A stretch of DNA of 64,000 bases from Pseudomonadota bacterium (GCA_016183985.1 JACPDN010000004.1:124001-188000), one strand, 5' to 3'. Counted from the first letter of the stretch, positions 1 to 8,174 are shown. Notes: generated by a model from the letters alone, not told the origin. Made by a program: numbers and translations.

Positions 1-450
1 CATGATGCCGGTGACGAGTTGCACGCGCATGGCATCGTCGTAGCGGCGCTTCAGATAGCCGGCTTCGTCGCCGGAAGCGGTGCCGATGAGGAGCGCCTTG
101 CTATGCGGCAGCTTGCTGTCGCCATAGGCCCAGCCATTGTTCCAGACGCGGTCGATCCAGCCCTTGGTCGTCGCCGGAAAGGACCACCACCAGATGGGGA
201 AGATGAAAGCGAGCGCATCGTTGCCCGCGACGCGTTCCTGTTCCTGGAGGACTACGTCGCTATAGCGCTTGCGCCCGTCATCCCAATCCGGTTCGTCGGC
301 CACGGGGAGGCGCGGATCAAATTCTTCCGCGCGGAGATCGGCGATTTCCGCCACATGGCCCGCGGCCTTGAGGCCCGCGGTGAAACGATCGAGCACGGCG
401 CCGCAAAAGGAGTCCCGTCGCGGGTGATCGAAGACGACGAGAACCTTCAT
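1..450 (-). CDS. NAD(P)H oxidoreductase, flavodoxin-like fold (partial, C-terminus beyond window)
   Basis: The minus strand reads as an open frame from an ATG at 450 to the window edge, giving 150 residues without a stop. It begins MKVLVVFDHPRRDSFCGAV, the usual first strand and FMN phosphate-binding loop of the flavodoxin_2 (NQO1/KefF-like) family. It continues with FIFPIWWWSFPATTKGWIDR, the family's hallmark segment after the third strand. Such enzymes reduce quinones or similar acceptors in the cytoplasm with NAD(P)H and FMN. It lies 15 bases downstream of the TetR gene on the same strand, so the two are probably co-transcribed. Family members run about 180-260 residues, so part of the C-terminus is missing. 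The specific substrate cannot be read from the sequence. Confidence 0.85.
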   Translation of the reverse strand, partial: MKVLVVFDHPRRDSFCGAVLDRFTAGLKAAGHVAEIADLRAEEFDPRLPVADEPDWDDGRKRYSDVVLQEQERVAGNDALAFIFPIWWWSFPATTKGWIDRVWNNGWAYGDSKLPHSKALLIGTASGDEAGYLKRRYDDAMRVQLVTGIM

Positions 451-465
451 CGGGCGGCGCCCCTT

Positions 466-1158
466 TCAAGCATCAGGCGCTTTAAGCCCGCAGCCTTTGA
501 GGATGATATGGGTGATCTGCTTGGCGGCGAGCTGGTAGTCGCTCTCGATCAACTCACGCCTGCCCAGCACCGCGGCGATCTGGATCGAGAAATCGGCATA
601 GGTCTGTGTCGTCGACCAGATCATGAAGAAGAGGTGCTTGGGGTCGATCTGGTCGATCTTTCCGCGCCCGATCCATTCTTCGATGATCGCCGATTTGCGC
701 TCGACCCAGTCTTTCAAATCCTGGCGCATGAAGCGGTCGAAGCGGGGGGCGCCGTGCAACACTTCATTGGCAAAGACGCGCGACGCGATCGGCCGGTCGC
801 GGGCGAGATCGATCTTCTGCCCGATGTAATGCGCCAGCGCCGTCGCCGGATCGGCATCGGGCTGAATCTCCTGCGCGGTATTGAGCCACAGCTCGATGAT
901 GTCGCGCAGCACGAATTGATAGAGGTCGTTCTTGGTCTTGAAATAGTAGTGCAGGTTCGCCTTCGGCAAGCCGGCGCGTTTTGCAATGAGGCTGGTCGAG
1001 GCGCCTTCGAAGCCCATCTCGGCAAAGACCTCCTCTGCGGCCTTGCGAATGCTCGCTTCGATGCGCGCGCGGCTGCGCGCCCGCACGCCGAGGCTGCTGT
1101 CATCTGCGTCGGTCTGGGGTCCATCGATCTCAGGCTGGTCGCCACCCACGCCGCTCAT
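466..1158 (-). CDS. rutR: TetR-family regulator, RutR-like
   Basis: This is a 230-residue TetR repressor. The DNA-binding helices lie at about residues 32-80 (RIEASIRKAAEEVF, then GLPKANLHYYFKTKNDLY). The ligand domain matches E. coli RutR, the uracil-responsive regulator of pyrimidine use, in several places: ELWLN, ASRVFANEVLHGAP, IDPKHLFFMIWSTTQTYADF. The start at 1158 was chosen because GGGGGA precedes it at good spacing. A longer reading from 1221 adds 21 residues of no family character. The family resemblance and the pyrimidine genes at 8-30 kb suggest that it senses uracil or thymine; this is inference. The downstream oxidoreductase follows after 15 bases. About 215 bases lie between this start and the next gene on the same strand. 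Confidence 0.85.
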   Translation of the reverse strand: MSGVGGDQPEIDGPQTDADDSSLGVRARSRARIEASIRKAAEEVFAEMGFEGASTSLIAKRAGLPKANLHYYFKTKNDLYQFVLRDIIELWLNTAQEIQPDADPATALAHYIGQKIDLARDRPIASRVFANEVLHGAPRFDRFMRQDLKDWVERKSAIIEEWIGRGKIDQIDPKHLFFMIWSTTQTYADFSIQIAAVLGRRELIESDYQLAAKQITHIILKGCGLKAPDA

Positions 1159-1316
1159 TTCACATTCCCCCGGTAACTTCCCCTCACGCCACAGTAAAAC
1201 CGGAATGGGGCCGACGCTCAACCGGATTGTTTGACCGGAGGGTTAAAGGATCGGTCAGGAATTGGGAGAAGCTGAGGGATTTCAGGAAGATAGCTTGCGG
1301 AGAATGATCAGTGGCA

Positions 1317-1361
1317 CAGCCCACCCCGGCCCTCTCCTGCAGGGGGGCGAGTGGGGGGCTG
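1317..1361. repeat. Degenerate copy of the CCCTCACCCC/GGGGTGAGGG palindromic repeat
   Basis: A short imperfect inverted repeat with CAGCCC and GGGCTG ends encloses CCCCGGCCCTCTCC. It resembles the outer part of the larger element at 26369-26506. It lies just downstream of the AGE-family gene and could also act as a weak transcription stop for that operon. The assignment rests on resemblance only. Confidence 0.35.
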
Positions 1362-1374
1362 TGACGGGTGCCGA

Positions 1375-2571
1375 TTAGAGAACCCCCAGCACTTCATAGC
1401 AGGCACCCATGGTGTGGTAGTCGACTTTGCCGGCGGGGCTTTTCTCGTCGGAGTATTTCTTGTTGTCGTGGGTGAGGATGCGGTACCAGGCGCCGTGTTC
1501 GTGGTCGACGAAATGGCGCCAGGCATAATCCCAGATGCGGTCGTATTGCTCCCAATAGCGCGCATCGCCGGTACGCTGGGCGAGGCACGCTGCGGCGGCG
1601 AAGCTCTCGGCCTGGACCCAGAAATATTTGTCGGCATCGCAGATCTCATCCTCCGGCCCAAAGCCATAGAAGATGCCGCCGTTTTGCTTGTCCCAGGCCT
1701 TGGCGAGCGCCAGGTCGAATAGTTCCTTGGCCCGGGGTGCCAGCCAGTCGAGCTTGCGGTGCCGCTCGAGGATGAGGAGGAGCTTGGCCCATTCGGTGAG
1801 GTGCCCCGGCTGATAACCCCAGGGGCGAAAGATGTTGGTCTTGTCTTGGCGGTTGTATTCCCAATCGACCGACCAATCCGAGTAGTAATGCTCCCACATC
1901 ATGCCGCCGGCGCGTGCTGCCTGCCGGCGCGTGATGTTGTGGGCGAGAAGCTCGGCACGGTCGAGATAGCGCGTTTCCTTCGTCGCTTCATAGGCCGCCA
2001 GCATCGCCTCGCAGGCATGCATGTTGGCGTTCTGTCCGCGATAGGGATAGGTCATCGACCAATCGGGCGTCGCCTCATCGGCGTAGAGGCCATGCTGGGG
2101 CTCGAAGAAGCGTTTCTCCATCAGGTCATAGGTCTGGGCGAGTGGTGCCCGGGCTTCTTCGATACCGGCCATCAGTGCATGCGAATAAGCGAGCAGCACG
2201 AAGGCCAGGCCATAGCAATGATTGGTGCCGTCCAGCAGCGCGCGCTTGCCTTCGTCCCATGTGACGACCCAGGCATAACCGCCGGTCGCAGGATCGAGAT
2301 GGCCCTGTTCGAGGAAGGCCATGGCGTGACGCAGCGGCGCTTCATAGGCCGCATGGCCGAAATGCCGGCAGGCCATGGCGTAATTGAAGACGAGGCGCGT
2401 CGAGCTCACCAGATGCCGCGTGGTCGCGTCATAGACCGTGCCATCATCCTTGAGGAAATGATAGAAGCCGCCTGATGGGTCGATGCTGCGCGGGTGATAG
2501 AAGGTCAGCGTCTTCCGGATGTGGTCGATGAGGAACTGGCGATCTCGGAAATTGGGCACTGGAAACCTCAT
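1375..2571 (-). CDS. AGE-family epimerase/isomerase (D-mannose isomerase-like)
   Basis: The product is 398 residues, typical of N-acylglucosamine 2-epimerase/mannose isomerase/YihS proteins that form an (alpha/alpha)6 barrel. It shows RHLVSSTRLVFNYAM near residue 53, NANMHACEAMLAAYEAT near 180, YFWVQAESFAAAACL near 320 and DYHTMGACYEVLGVL at the end. The His of MHACEAM and the His of DYHTMG correspond to the two catalytic histidines of the family. Such enzymes interconvert aldoses and ketoses such as mannose and fructose in the cytoplasm. The ATG at 2571 directly follows the LacI stop at 2572, so this is the last gene of the sugar operon. The substrate within the family is uncertain. Confidence 0.85.
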   Translation of the reverse strand: MRFPVPNFRDRQFLIDHIRKTLTFYHPRSIDPSGGFYHFLKDDGTVYDATTRHLVSSTRLVFNYAMACRHFGHAAYEAPLRHAMAFLEQGHLDPATGGYAWVVTWDEGKRALLDGTNHCYGLAFVLLAYSHALMAGIEEARAPLAQTYDLMEKRFFEPQHGLYADEATPDWSMTYPYRGQNANMHACEAMLAAYEATKETRYLDRAELLAHNITRRQAARAGGMMWEHYYSDWSVDWEYNRQDKTNIFRPWGYQPGHLTEWAKLLLILERHRKLDWLAPRAKELFDLALAKAWDKQNGGIFYGFGPEDEICDADKYFWVQAESFAAAACLAQRTGDARYWEQYDRIWDYAWRHFVDHEHGAWYRILTHDNKKYSDEKSPAGKVDYHTMGACYEVLGVL

Positions 2572-3558
2572 TCAGGCAGATACACGTTGTGTCGCGACAG
2601 TGCTGTCGCGGATGACGAGCTCGACGGGGAGCGTGCGGTTGCCGCCGCCATGCAGCACCAGATCGACGCCGGCACGGCCCAGTTCTTCCTTGTCGACGCG
2701 CAAGGTGGTGAGTGGCGGATGGGCGAGTGCCGCCTGCGCGATGTCATCGAAGCCGACTACGGCGATGTCGCGCGGCATGGAAAGGCCGGCATCGATGATG
2801 GCGCGCATGGCATTCAAGGCCGCGCTGTCATTGAAGGCGAAGACGGCATCGGGCGGCCGGTCGAGGGATAGCAGCTGCTGCATGGCGATATAGGCCCCGG
2901 GTTCGACATCCATGCCGGGCGGTGTCATCGCCTCGAGATGCGGATCGGCGAGGATGCCGGAATCAAACAGCGCCTGCCTGTGGCCGCGGAAGCGTTCGCG
3001 GATCGAGTAATGTGCGAGCGATCCGGAGAGGAAGGCGATGCGCTTGCGGCCCTGCCGGATGAGATGCTGGGTCGCGAGATAGCCGCCGCTCTGATTGTCC
3101 GGATTGACCGAGAGCAAGCCGTCGGCCAAGTGATCGATCAGCGCCACCGGCTTGCCCGTCTCGCGAAAGACGTTGAGGAGTTCGGGTTCGAAGAAGCCGG
3201 CGCAGAGCAACGCATCGGGGTCATGGAGGCGCAACTGGTCGGCGACCGGGTCCGTGGGGCCGACCGAGAGGAAGGAGGGCACGATGCCCTCGATCCGGCA
3301 GGCTTCCTCAACGCCATGCAACACGGCCGAGAAGAAAGGTGTGTTGGCCAGCGTGTTGTGCTGCCGGTGAAGCAAGAAAGCGAGCTTGCGCAACTTGCGG
3401 CGCTGGAGCTTGCCGGAATCGTAGCCCAATCGTTCGGCAACCGCGCGCACATGGCGGCGCGTCTCTTCGGCGAGGCCAGGCTGGTTTTTCAAGGCACGCG
3501 AGACGGTGCCGATGGAGACGCCGGCCTCGCGGGCGATGTCGCGCACGGTCACCGTCAT
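2572..3558 (-). CDS. LacI-family transcriptional regulator
   Basis: A 328-residue LacI/GalR regulator. The N-terminal helix-turn-helix and hinge read TVRDIAREAGVSIGTVSRAL and continue to about residue 60. The periplasmic-binding-like core has the family segments DALLCAGFFEPELL, RKRIAFLSGS, PDAVFAFNDSAALNAMRAI and DIAVVGFDDI. The start at 3558 places this helix-turn-helix at residue 5; a longer reading to 3843 adds unrelated sequence. The gene overlaps the end of the aldose-epimerase-like gene by four bases. It sits inside the sugar ABC operon, so it probably senses the imported sugar and controls its own operon. Confidence 0.92.
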   Translation of the reverse strand: MTVTVRDIAREAGVSIGTVSRALKNQPGLAEETRRHVRAVAERLGYDSGKLQRRKLRKLAFLLHRQHNTLANTPFFSAVLHGVEEACRIEGIVPSFLSVGPTDPVADQLRLHDPDALLCAGFFEPELLNVFRETGKPVALIDHLADGLLSVNPDNQSGGYLATQHLIRQGRKRIAFLSGSLAHYSIRERFRGHRQALFDSGILADPHLEAMTPPGMDVEPGAYIAMQQLLSLDRPPDAVFAFNDSAALNAMRAIIDAGLSMPRDIAVVGFDDIAQAALAHPPLTTLRVDKEELGRAGVDLVLHGGGNRTLPVELVIRDSTVATQRVSA

Positions 3559-4625
3559 CGTGCCGCCAATCGATAGTCGATGCGGGTCGGCTGGTCCCCG
3601 GCGAGTTTGAGGCCGGTGCGTTTCGCGAGCGGGTGGCCCTGCGGCGGGACGGCGACACGGCCGAGATCGAAGGCGCCGTTCACCGGTTCGATCCCGAGCG
3701 CATAGTTGCGGTTGTTCCAGGGGAACGCGGAACGGCCGGCATTGCTGACCCAGAGCATGACATCGGGCAATTGACTTCCGTCCCAGGACAAAACGACCTC
3801 CACATTCTCCGCTTCGTAATAAAGCGAAAAGGGCGGCGCGCAAGCCTCCAGCTGCAACAGCTCCTCGGTCCGGAACGGCAGCGGCAGGCGGGTGAAATCG
3901 AGGATACCGGTGGTGGCCGGCAGGGCGCGGAGATCGCGGGCCGTGCCGCTGGGGCTGAGGCGCGAAACGCCGGGCTCGGTCGGGACCGGATAGGCGATGG
4001 CGCGGGCAAAGGGACCGGGCCGTAGCTCAACGCCTTCAGGCGGCACGCGGAAGATGGGGTGGAGGGCGACCGGCACCGTTGCATCGGTGCGCGCCCAGAT
4101 GGTGAGGGAGATGTCGAGGGCGGGCGCATCCGGATCGGCGCGGATCTCACGCTCGAGGCGGCGGATGGGCGAGGCGGCGGGATAGTCGATGCCGATGCGG
4201 ATATGCCGCGCGCCGGCATCGAGCAGGGACCAAGGCTGGTTGCTGCTATAGCCGTGTTCCCAATCGTCGCCGGAATCGCGTTGCTGCCATTTATTCTCGT
4301 CATCCCCGGGCTTGTCCCGGGCATTCAGTCTCTCAACTGCACCCGTGGATCCCCGGGACAAGCCCGGGGATGACGAATCTAGATGGGCTTTATCCAGCCC
4401 CTCCGGGAAATCGGTGCGGCCGAAAGGTACGCAAGGGAATTCTCCCGTGAGATCGCGCAGGAGCGGCGGCAGATCGCGTGTCGCCGGATCGCCCTGCCAG
4501 GGGGCCAGATACATCGGCTGCAGGGAGCGGCCGTCGCTCAAACGGAAGGTGACGGGGCCGAGCAGGCCGCCTTGGGCGGAGAGCTCCGCCGCGCCATGCG
4601 CCCAGTCGAGCCGCCAACTGCTCAT
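3555..4625 (-). CDS. Aldose 1-epimerase-like protein carrying an in-frame palindromic insertion
   Basis: The product is 356 residues with galactose-mutarotase-like features: WEHGYSSNQPW, VALHPIFRVPPEGVEL, FSLYYEAENVEVVLSWDG and NYALGIEPVNGAF near the end. The ALHPIF His and the late IEPVNG Glu fit the usual catalytic pair. Residues of about 84-110 (SSSPGLSRGST through ARDKPGDDE) are not family sequence. They are the translation of an 80-bp perfect-armed palindromic element at 4297-4376. The reading frame survives across it. The gene overlaps the ATPase gene by four bases upstream and LacI by four bases downstream. It probably interconverts sugar anomers for the neighbouring isomerase. Whether the insertion leaves the enzyme active is unknown. 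Confidence 0.75.
   Translation of the reverse strand: MSSWRLDWAHGAAELSAQGGLLGPVTFRLSDGRSLQPMYLAPWQGDPATRDLPPLLRDLTGEFPCVPFGRTDFPEGLDKAHLDSSSPGLSRGSTGAVERLNARDKPGDDENKWQQRDSGDDWEHGYSSNQPWSLLDAGARHIRIGIDYPAASPIRRLEREIRADPDAPALDISLTIWARTDATVPVALHPIFRVPPEGVELRPGPFARAIAYPVPTEPGVSRLSPSGTARDLRALPATTGILDFTRLPLPFRTEELLQLEACAPPFSLYYEAENVEVVLSWDGSQLPDVMLWVSNAGRSAFPWNNRNYALGIEPVNGAFDLGRVAVPPQGHPLAKRTGLKLAGDQPTRIDYRLAAR
4297..4376. repeat. 80-bp palindromic element, copy A, inside a coding sequence
   Basis: The arms 4297-4321 and 4352-4376 are perfect 25-base inverted repeats (TCGTCATCCCCGGGC and its complement at the ends) around a 30-base loop. The same GTCATCCCCGG-type ends occur in copies at 6450-6528 and 9543-9633, both between genes. 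Here the element is read through in frame as part of the aldose-epimerase-like protein. Similar intergenic palindromes are widespread in alphaproteobacterial genomes. Confidence 0.9.
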
Positions 4626-5419
4626 ACGTGTGCAGCGCTCTTGGTGGCGGCGTATTCGTCGCCGACCATCAGGCGCACCACTTCGTCGCCATCGGTTTCC
4701 TTCACCAGGCGCTCACCCGCCAATTCGCCACGGCGCAAGACCATGATGCGGTCGGCGACACCGAAGATGTCGTGGAGGTTGTGCGAGATGAGGATGACGG
4801 CGACACCTTCCGCTTTGAGGCCCTGGATGAGCTCCATCACCTTGCGCTGTTCGGGGACGCCAAGCGCCGCCGTGGGCTCGTCCATGATGAGGACGCGCGC
4901 GTCCCAATAGATGGCGCGGCCGATGGCGATCGCCTGGCGCTGGCCGCCGGAAAGCGTCCTCACCGGGCCGGTCAGTTTCTTGTCCGGGATCACGATGTCG
5001 AGCCGGTCCAGCACTTGGCGCGCGACTTTCCGCATATGGGCACGGTCGATGACATTGACCCCGAAGCGGCGATGCATCGGCTCACGACCGAGGAAGATGT
5101 TGGAGCCGACATCGAGATTATCGGCCAAGGCGAGATCCTGGTAGATGGTCTCGATGCCCTTGGTGCGGGCATCCTGCGGCTCGCGCATTTCCAGCGGCTG
5201 GCCTTCGAAGAACAGCTCGCCTTCATGCGGGTGATAGACGCCGGAGATCACCTTGATGAGGGTCGATTTGCCGGCGCCGTTATCGCCGGCCAGGGCCAGT
5301 ACCTCGCCGGGGGCAACGCGGAGCGAGACCTTCTTCAGGGCCTCGACGCCGCCGAAGCGGATCGAGACGTTGCGAGCTTCAAGAATGGGGCGGGCTTCCA
5401 GAACGGGTGTCGTCATCAC
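4622..5419 (-). CDS. Sugar ABC transporter ATP-binding protein (FrcA-like, single domain)
   Basis: A 265-residue ABC ATPase. Walker A is GDNGAGKST near residue 45, the signature is LSGGQRQAIAIGRA near 160, Walker B is VLIMDEPTA, and the switch His is in LISHNLHD. The GDNGAGKSTLIKVISGVYHP wording is typical of the ribose/fructose (CUT2) class. Most CUT2 ATPases carry two such domains, while FrcA-like ones carry one as here. It energises import through the permease encoded immediately upstream, which it overlaps by four bases. Confidence 0.93.
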   Translation of the reverse strand: MMTTPVLEARPILEARNVSIRFGGVEALKKVSLRVAPGEVLALAGDNGAGKSTLIKVISGVYHPHEGELFFEGQPLEMREPQDARTKGIETIYQDLALADNLDVGSNIFLGREPMHRRFGVNVIDRAHMRKVARQVLDRLDIVIPDKKLTGPVRTLSGGQRQAIAIGRAIYWDARVLIMDEPTAALGVPEQRKVMELIQGLKAEGVAVILISHNLHDIFGVADRIMVLRRGELAGERLVKETDGDEVVRLMVGDEYAATKSAAHV

Positions 5420-6402
5420 GCACCCCTCAGCAGCCGGTCTTTGTATTGGTCGATGAGGACCGAGAGGATGATGACGACGCCCACCGCGATGAACTGCCAG
5501 AAGGCGTCGATATCGATGAAGATGAGGCCGAATTGGATGACGGCGATGATGAGTGCGCCGATGAGGGTGCCGACCACATTGCCGGTGCCGCCGAAAAGCG
5601 AGGCGCCGCCGATGACGACGGCGGCGATGGAATCGAGCAGCATCGATTCACCGGCATTGGCGGCACCTGCCGCATAGCGCGCGGTATAGACGATGCCACC
5701 GATGCCGGCGAAAGCGGCCGAGAGGATGTAGATCTTGATGAGATGGCGCTTCACATCGATGCCGGCGCGCGCCGCCGATTGCAGATTGCCGCCGATTGCA
5801 TAGGTGTATTGGCCGAATTTCGTCTGCGACAGCACGAAATGAAGAACGAGCAGGAGAAGGCCGGTGACGATGATCGGCATCCAGCCGGTACCAAGCCATT
5901 CGAGCAGTGGATTGTCGATCGAGATGGTCATGCCGGAACCGGCCGAGAGGAAACCGGCACCGCGTGCGACACCATACATGCCAAGCGTGCCGATGAAGGC
6001 GGGGACGCCGAGGCGGGCGACCAGCGTGCCGGAGATCCAGCCGGAGATCGCGCAGACGAGCAACGTGACGACGATGCCGATGAACAGCGCTATTTCGGTA
6101 TTGCCGCTGATGAGCGTGATTTGCGCGACGACGACGGCGGCAAGACCCATCACGAAGCCGACCGAGAGGTCGATGCCGCTGGTGATGATGACGAAGGTCT
6201 GACCCAGCGCGAGGAGCAATGGGGCCGAGGCCGCCAGCAGAATGGCCTGGATGTTGTAGCTGCTGAAGAGGAAGGTGCGCCCCACCTCGATCTGCGCCCA
6301 GGCCTCGAAGAAGACGATGAGGGCGAGGAGAAAGAGCCAGGGCCACAGCTTGGTCAGCAGCGTCAGGCGGCCGAGTTTGTCATCGACGGTGTGGTCTGTC
6401 AC
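5416..6402 (-). CDS. Sugar ABC transporter permease (CUT2 family)
   Basis: A roughly 328-residue hydrophobic protein with eight to ten membrane segments. It has the CUT2 landmarks GQTFVIITSGIDLSVGF near residue 75, GVPAFIGTLGMYGVARG near 125 and AAVVIGGASLFGGTGNVVGT near 245. A GTG at 6402 is preferred because AAGGA precedes it at seven bases. A GTG at 6423 would add seven residues and has a weaker site. It forms the inner-membrane channel of the sugar importer with the ATPase downstream. The palindromic element at 6450-6528 lies between it and the binding-protein gene. Confidence 0.9.
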   Translation of the reverse strand: MTDHTVDDKLGRLTLLTKLWPWLFLLALIVFFEAWAQIEVGRTFLFSSYNIQAILLAASAPLLLALGQTFVIITSGIDLSVGFVMGLAAVVVAQITLISGNTEIALFIGIVVTLLVCAISGWISGTLVARLGVPAFIGTLGMYGVARGAGFLSAGSGMTISIDNPLLEWLGTGWMPIIVTGLLLLVLHFVLSQTKFGQYTYAIGGNLQSAARAGIDVKRHLIKIYILSAAFAGIGGIVYTARYAAGAANAGESMLLDSIAAVVIGGASLFGGTGNVVGTLIGALIIAVIQFGLIFIDIDAFWQFIAVGVVIILSVLIDQYKDRLLRGA

Positions 6403-6449
6403 GGGGCGGTCCTTATGCGGCACTCCACTGCGTCATCCCCAGTGTATGC

Positions 6450-6528
6450 CGTCATCCCCGGGCGAAGACCCGGGGATCCACTGATTGCCTTGAGAGAGTG
6501 GATGTCCGGGTCAAGCCCGGGCATGACG
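6450..6528. repeat. Palindromic element, copy B, between ABC transporter genes
   Basis: An inverted repeat with ends CGTCATCCCCGGGC and GCCCGGGCATGACG lies between the binding-protein stop and the permease start. A truncated extra copy of the left end (CGTCATCCCC) precedes it at 6431. A hairpin here could shield the binding-protein mRNA from decay and lower permease output, a common arrangement in binding-protein operons. Confidence 0.8.
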
Positions 6529-6563
6529 TTGTTTGTTTCCGGGGACGACGTAAGAGGGAGTTG

Positions 6564-7556
6564 TCAGTTCGAATAGATGTACTGGCGGACGTCTTCCTGG
6601 TCGATGTTCGACTTGTCCATGACGACGAAGCCGGTGCCTTGCCAGGTGGGGATGGTCTTGCCCTTGATGAGGTCGGCGGCGAATTTGACGCCGACATAGC
6701 CCATCTCGGCCGGCTTCTGGGCGATGGCGACATCGACCAGGCCGGATTTGATGCTGGCATCGATGCCGGGGACGGCGTCGAACACGACGACCTTCACTTC
6801 ACCCGTCTTGCCGGCCTTCTTGACGCCTTCCGAGGCACCCATGCCGGAGAAGGTGTTGGCCCCGAAGATGCCATCGAGGTTGGGCTCGCGCGCCAGCACC
6901 GCCGCCACATGGGCCGCGGCCTTGTTGGCGTCATCCTCGTTGTATTGGGTCTTGAGGATCTTGACGTTCGGGTACTTCTTCATTTCCTCCTCGAAACCCT
7001 GCATGCGCTGGTCGGTCGAGGAAATGCCCGGCTTGTTGTTCTCGCAATAGACCGCACCCTTCTCGCCGATCGCCTTGGCAAGGGCGCGGGCCGCGATGCG
7101 GCCGCCTTCGGTGTTGTCGGAGGCGACGTAAGAGAGCGGGAAATCGGCCTTGCCGGAACCGGTCTGGTATTTCCCCTCACCGATATAGGTGTCGACGGTG
7201 ATGACCTTGATGCCGGCATCGACCGCTTCCTTCAGCGGCTGGATGAGCTGGTCCTTGTCGACCGGCGAGATGAGCAGCACGTCCGGCTTCTTGGCGATGA
7301 CGGCTTTCAAAATCGGCACCTGCTCGGTGACGTTCCATGCCTTGGGGATCTGGAACATCAGCTCGATGCCTTCCTCCTCGGCGGCCTTATCGGCGCCGCG
7401 CTTCATGGTGAAGTAGAAGGGATCAACGACGCCAGGCAGCAGCGCCACGACCGGTTTCCCGGCGGCGCGGGCGATTTGGAACGGCAGGGTGCCAAAGGCA
7501 GCGGCAGCTGACAGGCCGGCAGCGCTATGCAGCAGGCGACGACGGGTAAACATCAT
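6564..7556 (-). CDS. Sugar ABC transporter substrate-binding protein
   Basis: A 330-residue periplasmic binding protein of the ribose/LacI-like class (Peripla_BP_4). The N-terminus FTRRRLLHSAAGLSAAAAFG is a Tat-type signal, and cleavage is expected after ARAA near residue 32. The mature protein starts KPVVALLPGVVDPFYFTMKRG. It has DVLLISPVDKDQLIQPL, IKVITVDTYI and VVVFDAVPGIDASI, the usual ligand-cleft landmarks. The first of two adjacent ATG codons is at 7556, preceded by GGGGAG. It is the first gene of the minus-strand sugar operon. The ligand is probably a monosaccharide, given the isomerase and mutarotase-like genes downstream. Confidence 0.92.
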   Translation of the reverse strand: MMFTRRRLLHSAAGLSAAAAFGTLPFQIARAAGKPVVALLPGVVDPFYFTMKRGADKAAEEEGIELMFQIPKAWNVTEQVPILKAVIAKKPDVLLISPVDKDQLIQPLKEAVDAGIKVITVDTYIGEGKYQTGSGKADFPLSYVASDNTEGGRIAARALAKAIGEKGAVYCENNKPGISSTDQRMQGFEEEMKKYPNVKILKTQYNEDDANKAAAHVAAVLAREPNLDGIFGANTFSGMGASEGVKKAGKTGEVKVVVFDAVPGIDASIKSGLVDVAIAQKPAEMGYVGVKFAADLIKGKTIPTWQGTGFVVMDKSNIDQEDVRQYIYSN

Positions 7557-7568
7557 GCATTCTCCCCA

Positions 7569-7581
7569 TGTTTATTAAACA
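7569..7581. promoter_or_regulatory. Candidate LacI operator upstream of the sugar operon
   Basis: TGTTTATTAAACA is a perfect palindrome with six-base arms around one base, about 13 bases upstream of the binding-protein ATG. A second palindrome, GTTTAG-N8-CTAAAC, lies at 7679-7698. Both use a GTTTA/TAAAC core, so the pair may be bound by the LacI protein encoded in the operon. This is inferred from position and symmetry only. Confidence 0.35.
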
Positions 7582-7678
7582 GGAACAGTCCCAGATAGGT
7601 CGCTCTTAGAGGCAACCATGCGTGAATACTGGGATGCTCCAGTCACAAACGTCAATCGGAGAGAATAAACGGAAAGCA

Positions 7679-7698
7679 GTTTAGTAATCTGGCTAAAC
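7679..7698. promoter_or_regulatory. Second candidate operator palindrome (GTTTAG-N8-CTAAAC)
   Basis: This palindrome has six-base perfect arms and lies about 120 bases upstream of the sugar binding-protein gene, immediately after the DUF1127 stop. It could be a distal LacI operator or part of a weak terminator for the DUF1127 gene. The first reading is suggested by the shared GTTTA core with the site at 7569. Confidence 0.25.
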
Positions 7699-7703
7699 AG
7701 ATC

Positions 7704-7910
7704 TTAAAAATCGCGTCCCTTCTGGGCGGCATGCGCGATCTCGGCGCGGCTGATGCCGATGTCGCGCAACTGGTGGTCGGACATGCGTGTGAAGGTCGTC
7801 GTCGCGCGCTGGCGGTCGCTGATGCGGGCCATGATTGCGCCGATCCAGGTGACGAAGGCGCGGGCGCGGGCGGCGCGATTGCGGCGGGTGATCTGATAAG
7901 TCGTCGACAT
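7704..7910 (-). CDS. DUF1127 domain-containing small protein
   Basis: A 68-residue basic protein. Its C-terminal half, MSDHQLRDIGISRAEIAHAA, is the DUF1127 (YjiS-like) signature of an Arg-rich helix and an LRDIGISR turn. GGAG precedes the ATG at 7910 by seven bases. In other alphaproteobacteria small DUF1127 proteins affect phosphate or carbon metabolism and RNA turnover, but no role can be assigned here. It is separated from the sugar operon by about 150 bases and is divergent from preT. Confidence 0.88.
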   Translation of the reverse strand: MSTTYQITRRNRAARARAFVTWIGAIMARISDRQRATTTFTRMSDHQLRDIGISRAEIAHAAQKGRDF

Positions 7911-8174
7911 GGGGAACTCCGTTCAAAGCGTGATGACACGGAGATAGGCCTGAACTGCCGCGGCTGCTGTGAGGGCCTTCACAGCTTGGTTGAACCCGAT
8001 AAATCTTTCCAATCGGTCAAGAATAATTGACCATGCGGACAGAATGTGTTTCCATGACTGCAACAGGTAGCCAGATCGCCACCGATATCAAAGAGTGCGC
8101 CCCATTCTAACGGAGGCGCCGGGGCGGTCCGGTATTGAGTGTCTTTTTTTTGACGTCAACCGGGAGAACCGCCC

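Noticed and set aside
8074-8090. A 17-base exact match to 12107-12123 flanking preTA and brnTA, possibly a transposition trace
   Set aside because: The flanks differ at once on both sides. A single 17-base match in 64 kb of biased sequence is not rare, and the second copy is explained as part of the MT-A70 relic.
8054-8110. An 18-codon frame upstream of preT that could be a leader peptide
   Set aside because: It has no ribosome site and no run of regulatory codons. No attenuator-like hairpins follow it.
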